Origin: CALBPI01 sp039027435
GTDB taxonomy: Bacteria > Pseudomonadota > Gammaproteobacteria > Steroidobacterales > Woeseiaceae
Length of the DNA: 64,000 nt
Direction of reading: 5' to 3'
NCBI GenBank assembly: GCA_039027435.1
Contig: JBCCKF010000006.1
Span: forward strand, 1 to 64,000
The notes below the pieces were generated by a model. That model made no database searches. It was not told the origin of the DNA and saw nothing but the letters and a program-made list of their open reading frames with translations. Positions 34,017 through 42,727 of the stretch are shown one piece after another. A program made the translations under genes and the position numbers. How positions within the stretch are numbered: position 1 is the first letter of the stretch; each line of letters opens with the position of its first letter.

Positions 34017-35816
34017 ATGGCCGAACACGGAATAACGACGCAAAGGACGCTGCCGGAGCTTTTCGGGTTTTTCTCGAAGATTCTGGGCCCGGAAAAGCCG
34101 TTCTATACGCTGGCAATCGTCTACGGCATCGGCATCAGCTTGCTGTCACTGGCGACGCCGATTTCCGTGCAAATGCTGATCAATACGATCATCAACACGG
34201 GTCTCACGACACAGCTCTTTATTCTCTCCGCAACCCTGTTCGTGCTGCTGGCGCTTGCCGGCGTGTTGAACGCGCTGCGCCTGCATATCGTTGACGTCTT
34301 CGGCCGGCGTTTCTATGCGCGCATGGTGTCGGAGATTGCTTTGCGGTCGGTCTATGCGCTGAACCCCTACTTTGAAGATCGCGGTATCGGGCCGCTCTTC
34401 AACCGCTATTTCGACATCATTATCGTAATGAAGCGCGTGCCTTATCTGTTAGTAGGCGGTTTTTCGATCCTACTGCAGGCGGTCGTCGGTTTTGCATTGA
34501 CCTCGGCCTATCATCCGGCGTTCCTCGCGTTCAATCTGGTGGTCATTGTCTTCATCTGGCTCATCTGGATTATTTACGGCAAGCGCGCGATCAGAAGTGC
34601 CATGCAGCTATCCCACGACAAGCACTCGGCTGCAGCGTGGCTGGAAGGTCTTGGCAGTTCCAATGGCTACTTCAAGACGCACTCCCATGTGGAGGAGGCG
34701 CTCGAGCGGACCGATGAAGTCACCAATACCTACATGACTTCGCACAAGCTGCATTTCCGCCACTATTTCTCTCAGGCGATTGCGTTCCTCATGTTGTGGG
34801 CGCTCGCCAGCAGCACGCTGCTGGGTCTGGGTGGCTGGCTGGTGATTCAGGAGCAGCTCTCGATCGGGCAGTTGGTCGCGGCCGAGTTGGTGCTCTCGGC
34901 GGTGTTTGTTGGCCTCTCCCAGTTCGGCACCTACCTTTCCTACTTCTATGATCTGTGCGCTGCGATCGAAGAGCTCTCGCTGTTCTACGACATCGAACAG
35001 GAAGAGGTAAAAGGCGTTGAGGAGCAACTGCCGGGATCGGGTCTTGCCATGGTGGAAGCGCGCGGCGAGACCCGCGGCATTGATATCTCGTTCAATCTGG
35101 AACTGCCGCCGAGCGCGCTGGTCTATGCACGAGCACCCAGCTACGCGGTACAGCGCTTGTTTGCGAACTTCATGAAACGTCATGCCGAACCCGATGGCGG
35201 CTACATCACCATCGGCGGTGTCGATACCCATTCGATCTCCGCGCATTCCCTGCGCCAGGAGATCATTGTGTTGGATCGGCCGAATACCACCAGCATGTCC
35301 ATCCGGCAGTATCTGACCCGCAGCCGTGACGGCGTGAATAGTGTCGATATTCTCGAGGTGCTGAGACTGGTCGGTCTCGAGCCGATCATCGCTCAGCTCG
35401 ACGATGGTCTGGACCATCGTATTGCGATTACGGGCTGGCCATTGTCGCTCGCCGAGATGATGCAGCTGAAGCTCGCATCTGCCATTTTGGCGCGACCCCG
35501 AGTCTTGGTGTTGAGCCAGCTCTACGATGTCTTGCCGTACCGGTTGTTGATGGGCGCCTTAGGATCTTTGATCGACGATGCGGAAACCGAAACTACGATC
35601 GTCTATTTTTCAAACCGCGAGCCGACGGGCGATTTCAGTCACTTCCTGTATATGGGGCGCAGCCAACAGCGCGTATTCTCCGAGCCGGTATCGTTCTGCG
35701 AGCACTTCGATTCGAGAGTCAAGGCGCGCACGCGAACTGAGCATGGCGAGGTGAAGGCGCGCAACTACGTATCTCCGTTTCTTGGCACCGGGACCGAGGT
35801 AGCGAGCAGTGACTGA
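34017..35816 (+). CDS. ABC-exporter-like protein with degenerate ATPase domain
   Basis: Has the shape of a half ABC exporter: residues 1-310 contain five or six membrane segments (YTLAIVYGIGISLLSLATPI; LFILSATLFVLLALAGVLNA; VVIVFIWLIWIIYG; FLMLWALASSTLLGLGGWLV), and 345-560 follows the fold of an ATPase domain. The ATP motifs are gone: the Walker A position reads ARAPSYAVQR (no G-x-G-K-S/T), the signature is PLSLAEMM, and Walker B is RVLVLSQLYD (no Asp-Glu). It should not hydrolyse ATP. It heads an operon with HlyD and TolC genes and overlaps the former by eight bases, so it likely serves an exporter-like complex driven by another energy source or partner. Confidence 0.85.
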   Translation: MAEHGITTQRTLPELFGFFSKILGPEKPFYTLAIVYGIGISLLSLATPISVQMLINTIINTGLTTQLFILSATLFVLLALAGVLNALRLHIVDVFGRRFYARMVSEIALRSVYALNPYFEDRGIGPLFNRYFDIIIVMKRVPYLLVGGFSILLQAVVGFALTSAYHPAFLAFNLVVIVFIWLIWIIYGKRAIRSAMQLSHDKHSAAAWLEGLGSSNGYFKTHSHVEEALERTDEVTNTYMTSHKLHFRHYFSQAIAFLMLWALASSTLLGLGGWLVIQEQLSIGQLVAAELVLSAVFVGLSQFGTYLSYFYDLCAAIEELSLFYDIEQEEVKGVEEQLPGSGLAMVEARGETRGIDISFNLELPPSALVYARAPSYAVQRLFANFMKRHAEPDGGYITIGGVDTHSISAHSLRQEIIVLDRPNTTSMSIRQYLTRSRDGVNSVDILEVLRLVGLEPIIAQLDDGLDHRIAITGWPLSLAEMMQLKLASAILARPRVLVLSQLYDVLPYRLLMGALGSLIDDAETETTIVYFSNREPTGDFSHFLYMGRSQQRVFSEPVSFCEHFDSRVKARTRTEHGEVKARNYVSPFLGTGTEVASSD

Positions 35817-36840
35817 CGCGCGCCCACACTCAGAGTTTTTCCATACGTTGAATGAGATCAACGTGCCGAAAACGTCGCGGACGGTCGCCTATTTCCTGGT
35901 GTTTTTCGCCATCATGTTGGGCGCGTTTCTCTATTTCGTGCCCTGGGTGCAGACCACGTCCGGCCCGGGGCGTGTGACGGCCTTGAATCCAAACGATCGC
36001 CAGCAGGAGATCAACGCGCTCGTTTCCGGTCGTATCGCCGAGTGGTTCGTGCAGGACGGTATGTTGGTAGAGGCCGGTGCGCCGATCGTCACGATTGTGG
36101 ATAACGATCCATTGGCGCTGCAGCGATTGCAGGCGGCGCGTGACCAGGTGCAGGCGAAGCTGTCTGCTGCAGAGAGCGCGCTTGAGACATCGCAGATTGA
36201 TGCCAGGCGGACTCAGGATTTGTTCGAGCAAGGACTTGAGTCGAGTCGCAACGCGGAGCAGGCAAGAATCAGAGTGCAGGGGCAACGCGCGTCTGTCGCC
36301 GAAGCGTCAGCCGAGCTTAGCCGTATCGAGATCGAGATTTCGCGTCTGGCTGCACAAACCGTGACGGCACCCAGAGATGGTGTGATCCTTTCCGTCAATG
36401 CAGGGGATGTTGCGACGTTCATCACTGCCGGGCAGCCCGTAGCGACTTTTGTACCGAGCAATGTGACACGAGCGGTCGAGCTGTTTGTGAATGGCCGGGA
36501 TGTGGCGCTCGTGCAACCGGGTAACCTTGCGAGGCTTCAGTTCGAAGGTTGGCCCGCCGTTCAGTTCAGCGGTTGGCCCTCGCAGGCAATTGGGACCTTT
36601 GGCGGCGTGGTACTCGCGGTCGATGCTTCCGCCCAACCTAATGGTTTGTTCCGGGTGCTCATCGGCGAGGACCCGAATGCGGATGAGAAGCATGCGTGGC
36701 CGGAAGATCGGTTTGTTCGATTTGGCGCCAACGTTCGTGGTTGGATTCAGCTCGAGACTGTGACCGTCGGTTACGAGATTTGGCGATTGCTAAACAACTT
36801 CCCACCTGATTTTGCGATCAATCCAGGTCCGAGTCAGTGA
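35809..36840 (+). CDS. HlyD-family membrane fusion (adaptor) protein
   Basis: Periplasmic adaptor linking an inner-membrane pump to a TolC channel. GTG start 35809 overlaps the previous stop. One N-terminal membrane segment (AYFLVFFAIMLGAFLYFVPW), then split lipoyl halves (SGRIAEWFVQDGMLVEAGAP; TVTAPRDGVILSVNAGDV) flanking an alpha-helical hairpin (AARDQVQAKLSAAESALETS to EASAELSRIEIEISRLAAQT), then a beta-barrel. Length 343 fits. It overlaps the TolC gene by four bases. Its partner is the degenerate ABC-like protein, which is unusual. Confidence 0.9.
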   Translation: MTDARPHSEFFHTLNEINVPKTSRTVAYFLVFFAIMLGAFLYFVPWVQTTSGPGRVTALNPNDRQQEINALVSGRIAEWFVQDGMLVEAGAPIVTIVDNDPLALQRLQAARDQVQAKLSAAESALETSQIDARRTQDLFEQGLESSRNAEQARIRVQGQRASVAEASAELSRIEIEISRLAAQTVTAPRDGVILSVNAGDVATFITAGQPVATFVPSNVTRAVELFVNGRDVALVQPGNLARLQFEGWPAVQFSGWPSQAIGTFGGVVLAVDASAQPNGLFRVLIGEDPNADEKHAWPEDRFVRFGANVRGWIQLETVTVGYEIWRLLNNFPPDFAINPGPSQ

Positions 36841-38282
36841 ATTCTCGATTCCTTGCGCTTGCGATCATGCTCTTGGAGATGGTCGTGGCGTCGGCCAATG
36901 CACAGGAGTCGGTCTCGCGCGAGCCCGATACGGCAACGCCCTTGACGCTCGAGGAAGTGCTGTCGGCGAGTGCGAAGTTCTTCCCTGCGATTCTGGAAGC
37001 CCAGGCTAATCGACGCGAGGCACTTGGAGAGATCACGGTAGCTGCAGGTGGGTTCGATACGCTGGTGCAGGCGGAATCCAGTAGCTACGCGAGCGGCTTT
37101 TACGATGGTCAGGCGGCCAAAGGCACCATCACCCAACCGCTGCGTGCCTTTGGCACCAACATTTACGGTGAGTACAAAGTCTCCGAGGGCGACTTCCCCA
37201 TCTACGAGGACATCAATTTCACCAATCGCGGGGGCACCGCCAAAGCCGGTGTAATTCTGTCCTTGCTTCGGGATCGCGACATCGACGATCGCAGGTTCGC
37301 CGAGGTCGATGCGGGATTGGCAGTGCGCGAGGCGGATCTGGATCTATTGTTGACCCAGATCGAGGTCCAGCGTGATGCCGCTCAGGCGTACTGGCGATGG
37401 CGTGCGGCCGGACAAACGCTTGCCGTTTACCGCGAACTGCTCCGCAATGCAGAGGAGCGCGATGCCGCTTTGATTCGTGAGGTCAGCAGCGGTGCACGCG
37501 CAGAAATTTTTCTTACTGAAAACCAACAGATCATTACCCGCCGCCAAAGCCTTGTCGCCAGTTCACAGGCTCGATTCATGTTGGCGGCCAACCAGTTGTC
37601 CTTCTATCTTCGAGATGATGCCGGGCAACCGAAGTTGCCGACAGACGACCGGCTACCGGGCGGCATGGAGGCACTTCCGGGCGTTGTGCCAAGAGCTTTG
37701 GATTCTGCTGCTGAGGTGCTAAGCGCCCGCCCCGAACTCATGCGCTTGGAAAATCAGATCCGAAGAGCGGGTAACCGATTGCAGCTTCGTAGGAACGCGC
37801 TGAAACCCAGATTCGACGTGAGTCTGGAGCTCGCGTCCGGGATCGGTGGCGTCGGTGAGGGCGGTGTCTCACGCGACAGCACAGACACAATATTTGGCCT
37901 CAAATTCTCGGTCCCGATCCAGCGCCGACAGGCCCAAGGCCGTGTCGATCAGGCGCGTGCGGAGCTCGACGCCCTGCAACTGCGCCGCCAGCAGGTCGAA
38001 GAGCGCATCGCGCTAGAGCTACAAGGCATTGTGCTGGGATTGACCTTTGCGGAGCAGGTCGCCGACCTTGCAGCCACCGATGTGGTGTTGTCGCAGAAGC
38101 TGGAACTGGCAGAAATCGAGCGATTCCGTAATGGTGCCAGTGATTTTTTCCTGGTCAATTTACGTGAGCAGACCGTAGCGCAGGCGCAGATCCGCGAAAT
38201 TTCGGCCCGACTCGACGCACGTGTTGCTGAAGTCAACTTCGACGCGGGCACTCTAAATTTGCGAAATCTCGCGCTAGAGTGA
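36837..38282 (+). CDS. TolC-family outer-membrane channel
   Basis: Outer-membrane efflux protein. GTG start at 36837 overlaps the HlyD stop (GTGA). Signal peptide MNSRFLALAIMLLEMVVASA-NAQ; mature protein has two repeats of long helices and strands (LTLEEVLSASAKFFPAILEA; ALDSAAEVLSARPELMRLEN) and beta segments (ALKPRFDVSLELASGIGG). 481 residues is typical. With the two preceding genes it forms a tripartite export or signalling complex. Its stop codon lies inside a CRP-like box that precedes the pilus-type operon. Confidence 0.9.
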   Translation: MNSRFLALAIMLLEMVVASANAQESVSREPDTATPLTLEEVLSASAKFFPAILEAQANRREALGEITVAAGGFDTLVQAESSSYASGFYDGQAAKGTITQPLRAFGTNIYGEYKVSEGDFPIYEDINFTNRGGTAKAGVILSLLRDRDIDDRRFAEVDAGLAVREADLDLLLTQIEVQRDAAQAYWRWRAAGQTLAVYRELLRNAEERDAALIREVSSGARAEIFLTENQQIITRRQSLVASSQARFMLAANQLSFYLRDDAGQPKLPTDDRLPGGMEALPGVVPRALDSAAEVLSARPELMRLENQIRRAGNRLQLRRNALKPRFDVSLELASGIGGVGEGGVSRDSTDTIFGLKFSVPIQRRQAQGRVDQARAELDALQLRRQQVEERIALELQGIVLGLTFAEQVADLAATDVVLSQKLELAEIERFRNGASDFFLVNLREQTVAQAQIREISARLDARVAEVNFDAGTLNLRNLALE

Positions 38283-38293
38283 ACTGCGTCACA
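38278..38293. promoter_or_regulatory. CRP-like binding site before pilus-type operon
   Basis: AGTGA-N6-TCACA, one base from the symmetric consensus, overlapping the tolC stop codon and 105 bases before the pilin ATG. Together with the boxes at 13025 and 32072 it suggests CRP-family control of envelope functions. Confidence 0.4.
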
Positions 38294-38398
38294 GTTTTTC
38301 CGCTTTCGCCTGCGAATACAGGCAGAGATTATTAAAGCTCCCGCCTAAAGCGACGCTACATATTCCGTCTAGCAGGATTGGCTAGTGGGAGAATACAC

Positions 38399-38980
38399 AT
38401 GCAACAGCGTCAGGCTGGTTTTACTTTGATGGAAATGATCGGCGTTGTTGCCGTCATCGCCATCTTGGCGTCGATGGCGACGCCGATGATCTTTGATGCG
38501 ATTCGCAATGCGCGGGTAACGGCGTTTCTTGAGGACGTCAATGTGATGCGTACGGCGGTTGCTCGTTATTACGAAGACACAGGCGATTTTCCGCAGCACA
38601 TCCCTACGGATGCTCGCGATGGTCGTCGTGCTCTCATCTCGAACTCCAATAACAACCCGATCGGCGGTTGGAACGGTCCGTACATTGAAACTGACCTGGA
38701 AAACCCCTTCGTCGATGGCGGCTATCGCGCTGTGTTGAACAGCAACAACGCGAATTATCAGTTCGATCTCGATGGCGATGGGACCGTTGATACCAGTCGG
38801 GTCGCGGTGCTGCGGATTGATGGCGCCAGCGAGACAGAGGCACGGAAGATCAGTGACATCATGGACGGTGACGGAGATGTCGACTCAGGGACAGGCGCTT
38901 GGTTTGCATCTGGTCGAGTCAAGAAGTTTGGCGCAAGGCAAAACGATCGTCGCTTGTTGATCTTCCTGTCGCGCGAATAA
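38399..38980 (+). CDS. GspG-like major pseudopilin
   Basis: Type IV pilin-like protein. From ATG 38399 the prepilin leader MQQRQAG is cut before F8; Glu at +5 (FTLMEM) and the hydrophobic helix IGVVAVIAILASMATPMIFD are intact. The C-terminal domain has WNGPYIETDLENPF (GspG-like W-x-G-P-Y) and a calcium-type acidic loop (LDGDGTVDTS). 193 residues is long for GspG. The prepilin peptidase that must process it is not in the window. First gene of the eight-gene cluster. Confidence 0.88.
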   Translation: MQQRQAGFTLMEMIGVVAVIAILASMATPMIFDAIRNARVTAFLEDVNVMRTAVARYYEDTGDFPQHIPTDARDGRRALISNSNNNPIGGWNGPYIETDLENPFVDGGYRAVLNSNNANYQFDLDGDGTVDTSRVAVLRIDGASETEARKISDIMDGDGDVDSGTGAWFASGRVKKFGARQNDRRLLIFLSRE

Positions 38981-39002
38981 GCGATTCAGAAGCAGCGGTG
39001 CA

Positions 39003-40733
39003 ATGAGTGCTCGCAGCACAGACTCGACGGCGGCCTATTGGAGTGAGTTGACCTCCAAGATCGCGGTTACCCAGCGTAAGAAAATGACGCTGGGTGGCCG
39101 GCTCAAGGCCGCCGGACTGCTGACCGACGCGCAGCTGGATCTCGCTTTGCGAGAACAGAAGCGCAACGGAAAGTTGCTCGGCGAGGTTTTGATCGATCTC
39201 GGTTTCGTTTCGGCGGAGGTCATTACCCAGAACCTCGCGAATGAAGCGCAAACGGAAGTTGTCGATGTCCAGTCGGCAGAGATTCCCGAACACGTTTTAC
39301 GGCTCGTAGACTACGAGACCGCCAAAAAATACAAGCTGATCCCGTACTCCTTGGTCGACGGCATGTTGACCCTGGTGCTCGCGGATGCGTTCAACGTCGT
39401 CGCGATCGATCACATTGAGCGTGAAACGGGTCATACCGTTACGGTTGTGACGGCCCCGGAAGGACACATCCTCGATGCTGTCGCGCGGCACTACACCCAA
39501 GGCAGTTCCATTGCCGACACCATCGACCAGATTATGGCCGAGGGCAGTGCAGCGGCCGAAGATGAAGCGGTCAATGAATCGCCTTTGGTTCGATTGGTCG
39601 ACCAGCTGATTTCCCTCGGCATCAAAAAGGGTGCAACCGATATCCATATCGAGCCCGCCGACAAGGTCGTACGGGTGCGCATGCGTATCGATGGCGTAAT
39701 GCGTCAGGAAGTGCTGATTCCGAAGCTGATCCAACCGGCGCTTACCGCTCGATTGAAACTGATCGCGAATCTGAACATCACGGAGAAGCGCGTCCCGCAG
39801 GATGGTCGTATCCGCTTCGATTATGGTCAGCACCACGTCGATCTGCGTGTTTCGACACTGCCGACCAATGTCGGCGAGAGTGTGGTCTTACGTATTCTCG
39901 ACCGCAGTGCGGCACAGTTGTCGCTGGGTGATCTTGGCTTTTCGGCCAAGCACAAAGACGACATGGAACAGTTCGTTGGCCTGCCGTACGGGATGGTGTT
40001 GGTCACCGGACCAACGGGTAGCGGTAAGACGACCACGCTTTACGCGTCGCTGAAGCTGGTACAGGCCGAAGAGCGCAGCGTGTTTACTCTCGAAGACCCA
40101 GTGGAGTATTCGCTCGGATCCATTCGTCAAACGCAGGTGCGTCCCGATGTCGGCATGGACTTTGCGGCGGGACTGCGCGCGCTCTTGAGGCAGGATCCTG
40201 ACGTGATCCTCGTAGGCGAGATTCGTGATCTCGAGACGGCCCAGCTTGCGACAAGAGCAGCCCTCACCGGTCATCTTGTGCTCTCGACGCTGCATACCAA
40301 CGATGCTGTTGGTGTTATCCCGCGACTCGTCGATATGGGCGTGGATCGTTACATGTTGCCCGCGGCGTTATCGGCGATTGTTGCCCAGCGACTAGTACGT
40401 ATGCTGTGCCATCACTGCCGTCGGCCGGTTCAACGACCGGATGAGTTGATTGAATCGCTCGGCTTGCAGGACATGGTACCGCCCAACGCGACGCTGTATG
40501 AACCCGGTGGTTGCGTGCACTGCAATGGTACTGGTTTCCAGGGCCGCTCCGCTATCTACGAAATTCTCACCGTCGATGAGCGCTTTCATGGACCAATCAT
40601 CTCGGGTGCGAGCGCCGGTGACCTCAAAAGTCTGGCCTCCGAGAGCGGCATGATTCCGATGCTGAACGACGGCATTGCCAAAGCAATGGCCGGTGTGACT
40701 TCTCTCGATGAAGTCCTGCGCGTGGTGCGGTAG
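39003..40733 (+). CDS. GspE/PilB-type assembly ATPase
   Basis: Cytoplasmic hexameric motor of type II secretion/type IV pili. Residues about 24-150 form the N-terminal MshEN-type domain (GRLKAAGLLTDAQLDLALRE); 190-300 the N2 domain; ATPase core with Walker A G336-PTGSGKTT344, Asp box TLEDPVEY, Walker B ILVGEIRD, His box LHTNDAVG; and tetracysteine zinc site C469/C472 and C504/C507. All catalytic features are present (576 residues). It powers assembly, not retraction; no PilT-like gene is seen. Confidence 0.95.
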   Translation: MSARSTDSTAAYWSELTSKIAVTQRKKMTLGGRLKAAGLLTDAQLDLALREQKRNGKLLGEVLIDLGFVSAEVITQNLANEAQTEVVDVQSAEIPEHVLRLVDYETAKKYKLIPYSLVDGMLTLVLADAFNVVAIDHIERETGHTVTVVTAPEGHILDAVARHYTQGSSIADTIDQIMAEGSAAAEDEAVNESPLVRLVDQLISLGIKKGATDIHIEPADKVVRVRMRIDGVMRQEVLIPKLIQPALTARLKLIANLNITEKRVPQDGRIRFDYGQHHVDLRVSTLPTNVGESVVLRILDRSAAQLSLGDLGFSAKHKDDMEQFVGLPYGMVLVTGPTGSGKTTTLYASLKLVQAEERSVFTLEDPVEYSLGSIRQTQVRPDVGMDFAAGLRALLRQDPDVILVGEIRDLETAQLATRAALTGHLVLSTLHTNDAVGVIPRLVDMGVDRYMLPAALSAIVAQRLVRMLCHHCRRPVQRPDELIESLGLQDMVPPNATLYEPGGCVHCNGTGFQGRSAIYEILTVDERFHGPIISGASAGDLKSLASESGMIPMLNDGIAKAMAGVTSLDEVLRVVR

Positions 40734-40742
40734 GGAATCGAT

Positions 40743-41945
40743 ATGCCCCAATACGCCTATCACAGTGTGGATCGAGCTGGTCGAATTTCCGATGGCACGA
40801 TGGTTGCCGACAACGAGCAGGTACTCGAAAACAAGCTGCGAGAGATCGGCTATTGGCTCGTCGACGCGAAGGAAAAGTCGCCGACGCGTAGTCATGGTCG
40901 CGGCAAAGTGCCGCGCCGCGAGCTGATTGACTTCTTCATGGGTGCGACGTCCTTGTTGATCGCCGGCATACCCATTGCCAGCACCATCTCTGCGATGGCG
41001 GAGGAAACCGAGCAACCAATTTTGCGTCGAGTGCTGCAGGACATCAGCATCAATGTCCAGGCCGGTAACGAGGTCTCCGAGAGTATGCGGGCCTACCCGG
41101 ACGTGTTTTCTGAGCAGATTTGCAACCTCGTGCGAGCGGGCGAAACGGGCGGCAGTCTGACTGAAGTGTTCAAAGACATTGCGCACCATCTGGAGTGGGT
41201 TGATCGCATCATGGCTGACGTCAAGCAGGCCACGATCTACCCGACCATGATCCTTTCGGCAGTCGCAGGGTTAGTCGCCCTGATGTTCTTGTTTGTTGTA
41301 CCTCGCTTCGCACAAATTTTTGCTGAGCTCGATATGGCTCTACCGGCGCTGACGCAGGGTGTTGTCCGACTCGGGGCGATCACGCAGCAATACTGGTGGG
41401 TAGGTGTGGTTGCGATTGTTGGCCTGATCGTCGGCTTGCGGGGGATGCGCGCCGCACATCCAGCGCTCGCGCTCCGTCTTGACTCGGCAAAGCTCAACAT
41501 CCCGATTCTGGGCAGTGTGCGTCGCATGCTCGTGCAATCGCAGTTTGTCCATAACCTCGCGCTCATGTTGAAAGCGGGCGTCCCCATTTTGGAGGCGCTG
41601 AAACTCTCGCAGGGCGTTAGCGACAACCTTGTTATGGATCGTGCGGTGCAGGATGCGGCGACTACGGTCGAGAAGGGTGGCCGAATCAGCGAAGCGCTAC
41701 GCAATCACCCGGTGGTCTCCTCGTTGACGCTGCGCATGATCGTGGTCGGAGAGGACTCCGGTCGGCTAGATACGACGCTTCAACAGGTATCGGATCGCTT
41801 CGATGAAGAGATTCCGCGCCAGATCAAACGTGTTTTCGCCATCGTCGAGCCGTTGATCACGATGACACTGGTTGTCGTTGTGGGCCTGATCGCAGCCTCG
41901 CTGTTCCTGCCGATGTTCTCTCTCGTATCGGGGTTAGGCGCATGA
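40743..41945 (+). CDS. GspF/PilC-type inner-membrane platform
   Basis: Polytopic platform protein that couples the ATPase to pilin addition. Two GspF domains: residues 67-190 (FFMGATSLLIAGIPIASTIS, RAGETGGSLTEVFKDIAHHL) and 270-390 (FVHNLALMLKAGVPILEALK, VVGEDSGRLDTTLQQVSDRF), each followed by membrane segments (ILSAVAGLVALMFLFVVPRF; MTLVVVVGLIAASLFLPMFS). 400 residues is the usual size. Its stop overlaps the next gene's start (ATGA). Confidence 0.93.
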   Translation: MPQYAYHSVDRAGRISDGTMVADNEQVLENKLREIGYWLVDAKEKSPTRSHGRGKVPRRELIDFFMGATSLLIAGIPIASTISAMAEETEQPILRRVLQDISINVQAGNEVSESMRAYPDVFSEQICNLVRAGETGGSLTEVFKDIAHHLEWVDRIMADVKQATIYPTMILSAVAGLVALMFLFVVPRFAQIFAELDMALPALTQGVVRLGAITQQYWWVGVVAIVGLIVGLRGMRAAHPALALRLDSAKLNIPILGSVRRMLVQSQFVHNLALMLKAGVPILEALKLSQGVSDNLVMDRAVQDAATTVEKGGRISEALRNHPVVSSLTLRMIVVGEDSGRLDTTLQQVSDRFDEEIPRQIKRVFAIVEPLITMTLVVVVGLIAASLFLPMFSLVSGLGA

Positions 41946-42727
41946 GCCGGCAAAGCGGATTCACCTTGATGGAGCTCATCGGCGTCATGGCCATTTTGGC
42001 GGTTCTGTCCGCGGTGATCGCGCCGAGTATCGTCGGTACGGTCAACGATGCGTACGGCCGCGCAGAGGCAGCAAATCTTCGACAGATCGCTGAAGATCTC
42101 GAGCTCTTTATCCGCCGTAACTCGCAGATTCCCTCAGGTGCACTCGGCGACTGGACCGCAGCGGTCGGCACGCTCAGCGATGCTCCGGTAAATGACCTCG
42201 CTTTGAATCGTCGTGGCTTCCAGCGCGTGCTCTACTTCGATCCCAACTTCTTCGTTGCCAGTGGTGGGTTTGCCGGTTATCTCCAAACCGGTGGTCTGAC
42301 GGCACCGCCGCTGTCGCCCCGGGTCATGCTGATTTCAAACCTGCGTGGCAATGTCACCGGTCTGACCAATAACGCCGCTGTATTCGATGACATCTGGAAT
42401 CAGCGTCCGACCGCGGCGTTGTTCGAGTCGGACACACTGTTCGTTCAGCGCCTGAATCTCGGACGTTTGTTCAAGGAAGTGCTGGTGTCCAGTGCGGCAC
42501 CGAATCAGGCGGCGATTTCGTTCAATAACGCGCCGGCGATCGCGGTTCCCGCCGCCGGGCTGTTGAGCGAGGGTGTGCTATCGCGCTTCGTGTTACAGGA
42601 CTCGCGCGTCTTGCTCTACGCCGACCCGTTTCCGATTGGTGGTCTCCAGACCGCCTACAAAGCAACGGAAGATTTGGGGTTGAGGTACACCGACCTCGGC
42701 GGCACTTTCGGGTGGTTGCAGCCATGA
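41942..42727 (+). CDS. Minor pseudopilin-like protein
   Basis: Prepilin-type N-terminus MSRQSG cleaved before F7, Glu at +5 (FTLMEL), hydrophobic helix IGVMAILAVLSAVIAPSIVG. The remaining 220 residues lack a recognised subtype; a Gly/Pro-rich globular region (LNRRGFQRVLYFDPNFFVAS; SGGFAGYLQTGGLTAPPLSP) is unlike GspH, I, J or K. It overlaps both neighbours (ATGA at each end), so it is strictly part of the operon. Likely a tip or minor subunit. Confidence 0.8.
   Translation: MSRQSGFTLMELIGVMAILAVLSAVIAPSIVGTVNDAYGRAEAANLRQIAEDLELFIRRNSQIPSGALGDWTAAVGTLSDAPVNDLALNRRGFQRVLYFDPNFFVASGGFAGYLQTGGLTAPPLSPRVMLISNLRGNVTGLTNNAAVFDDIWNQRPTAALFESDTLFVQRLNLGRLFKEVLVSSAAPNQAAISFNNAPAIAVPAAGLLSEGVLSRFVLQDSRVLLYADPFPIGGLQTAYKATEDLGLRYTDLGGTFGWLQP

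Noticed and set aside
34608..35417. 269-codon minus-strand frame opposite the ABC-like gene
   Set aside because: Antisense to a recognised membrane protein, no motif, no ribosome site; shadow.
40392..41189. 265-codon minus-strand frame opposite gspE/gspF
   Set aside because: Covers the junction of two certain genes in antisense with no family pattern.
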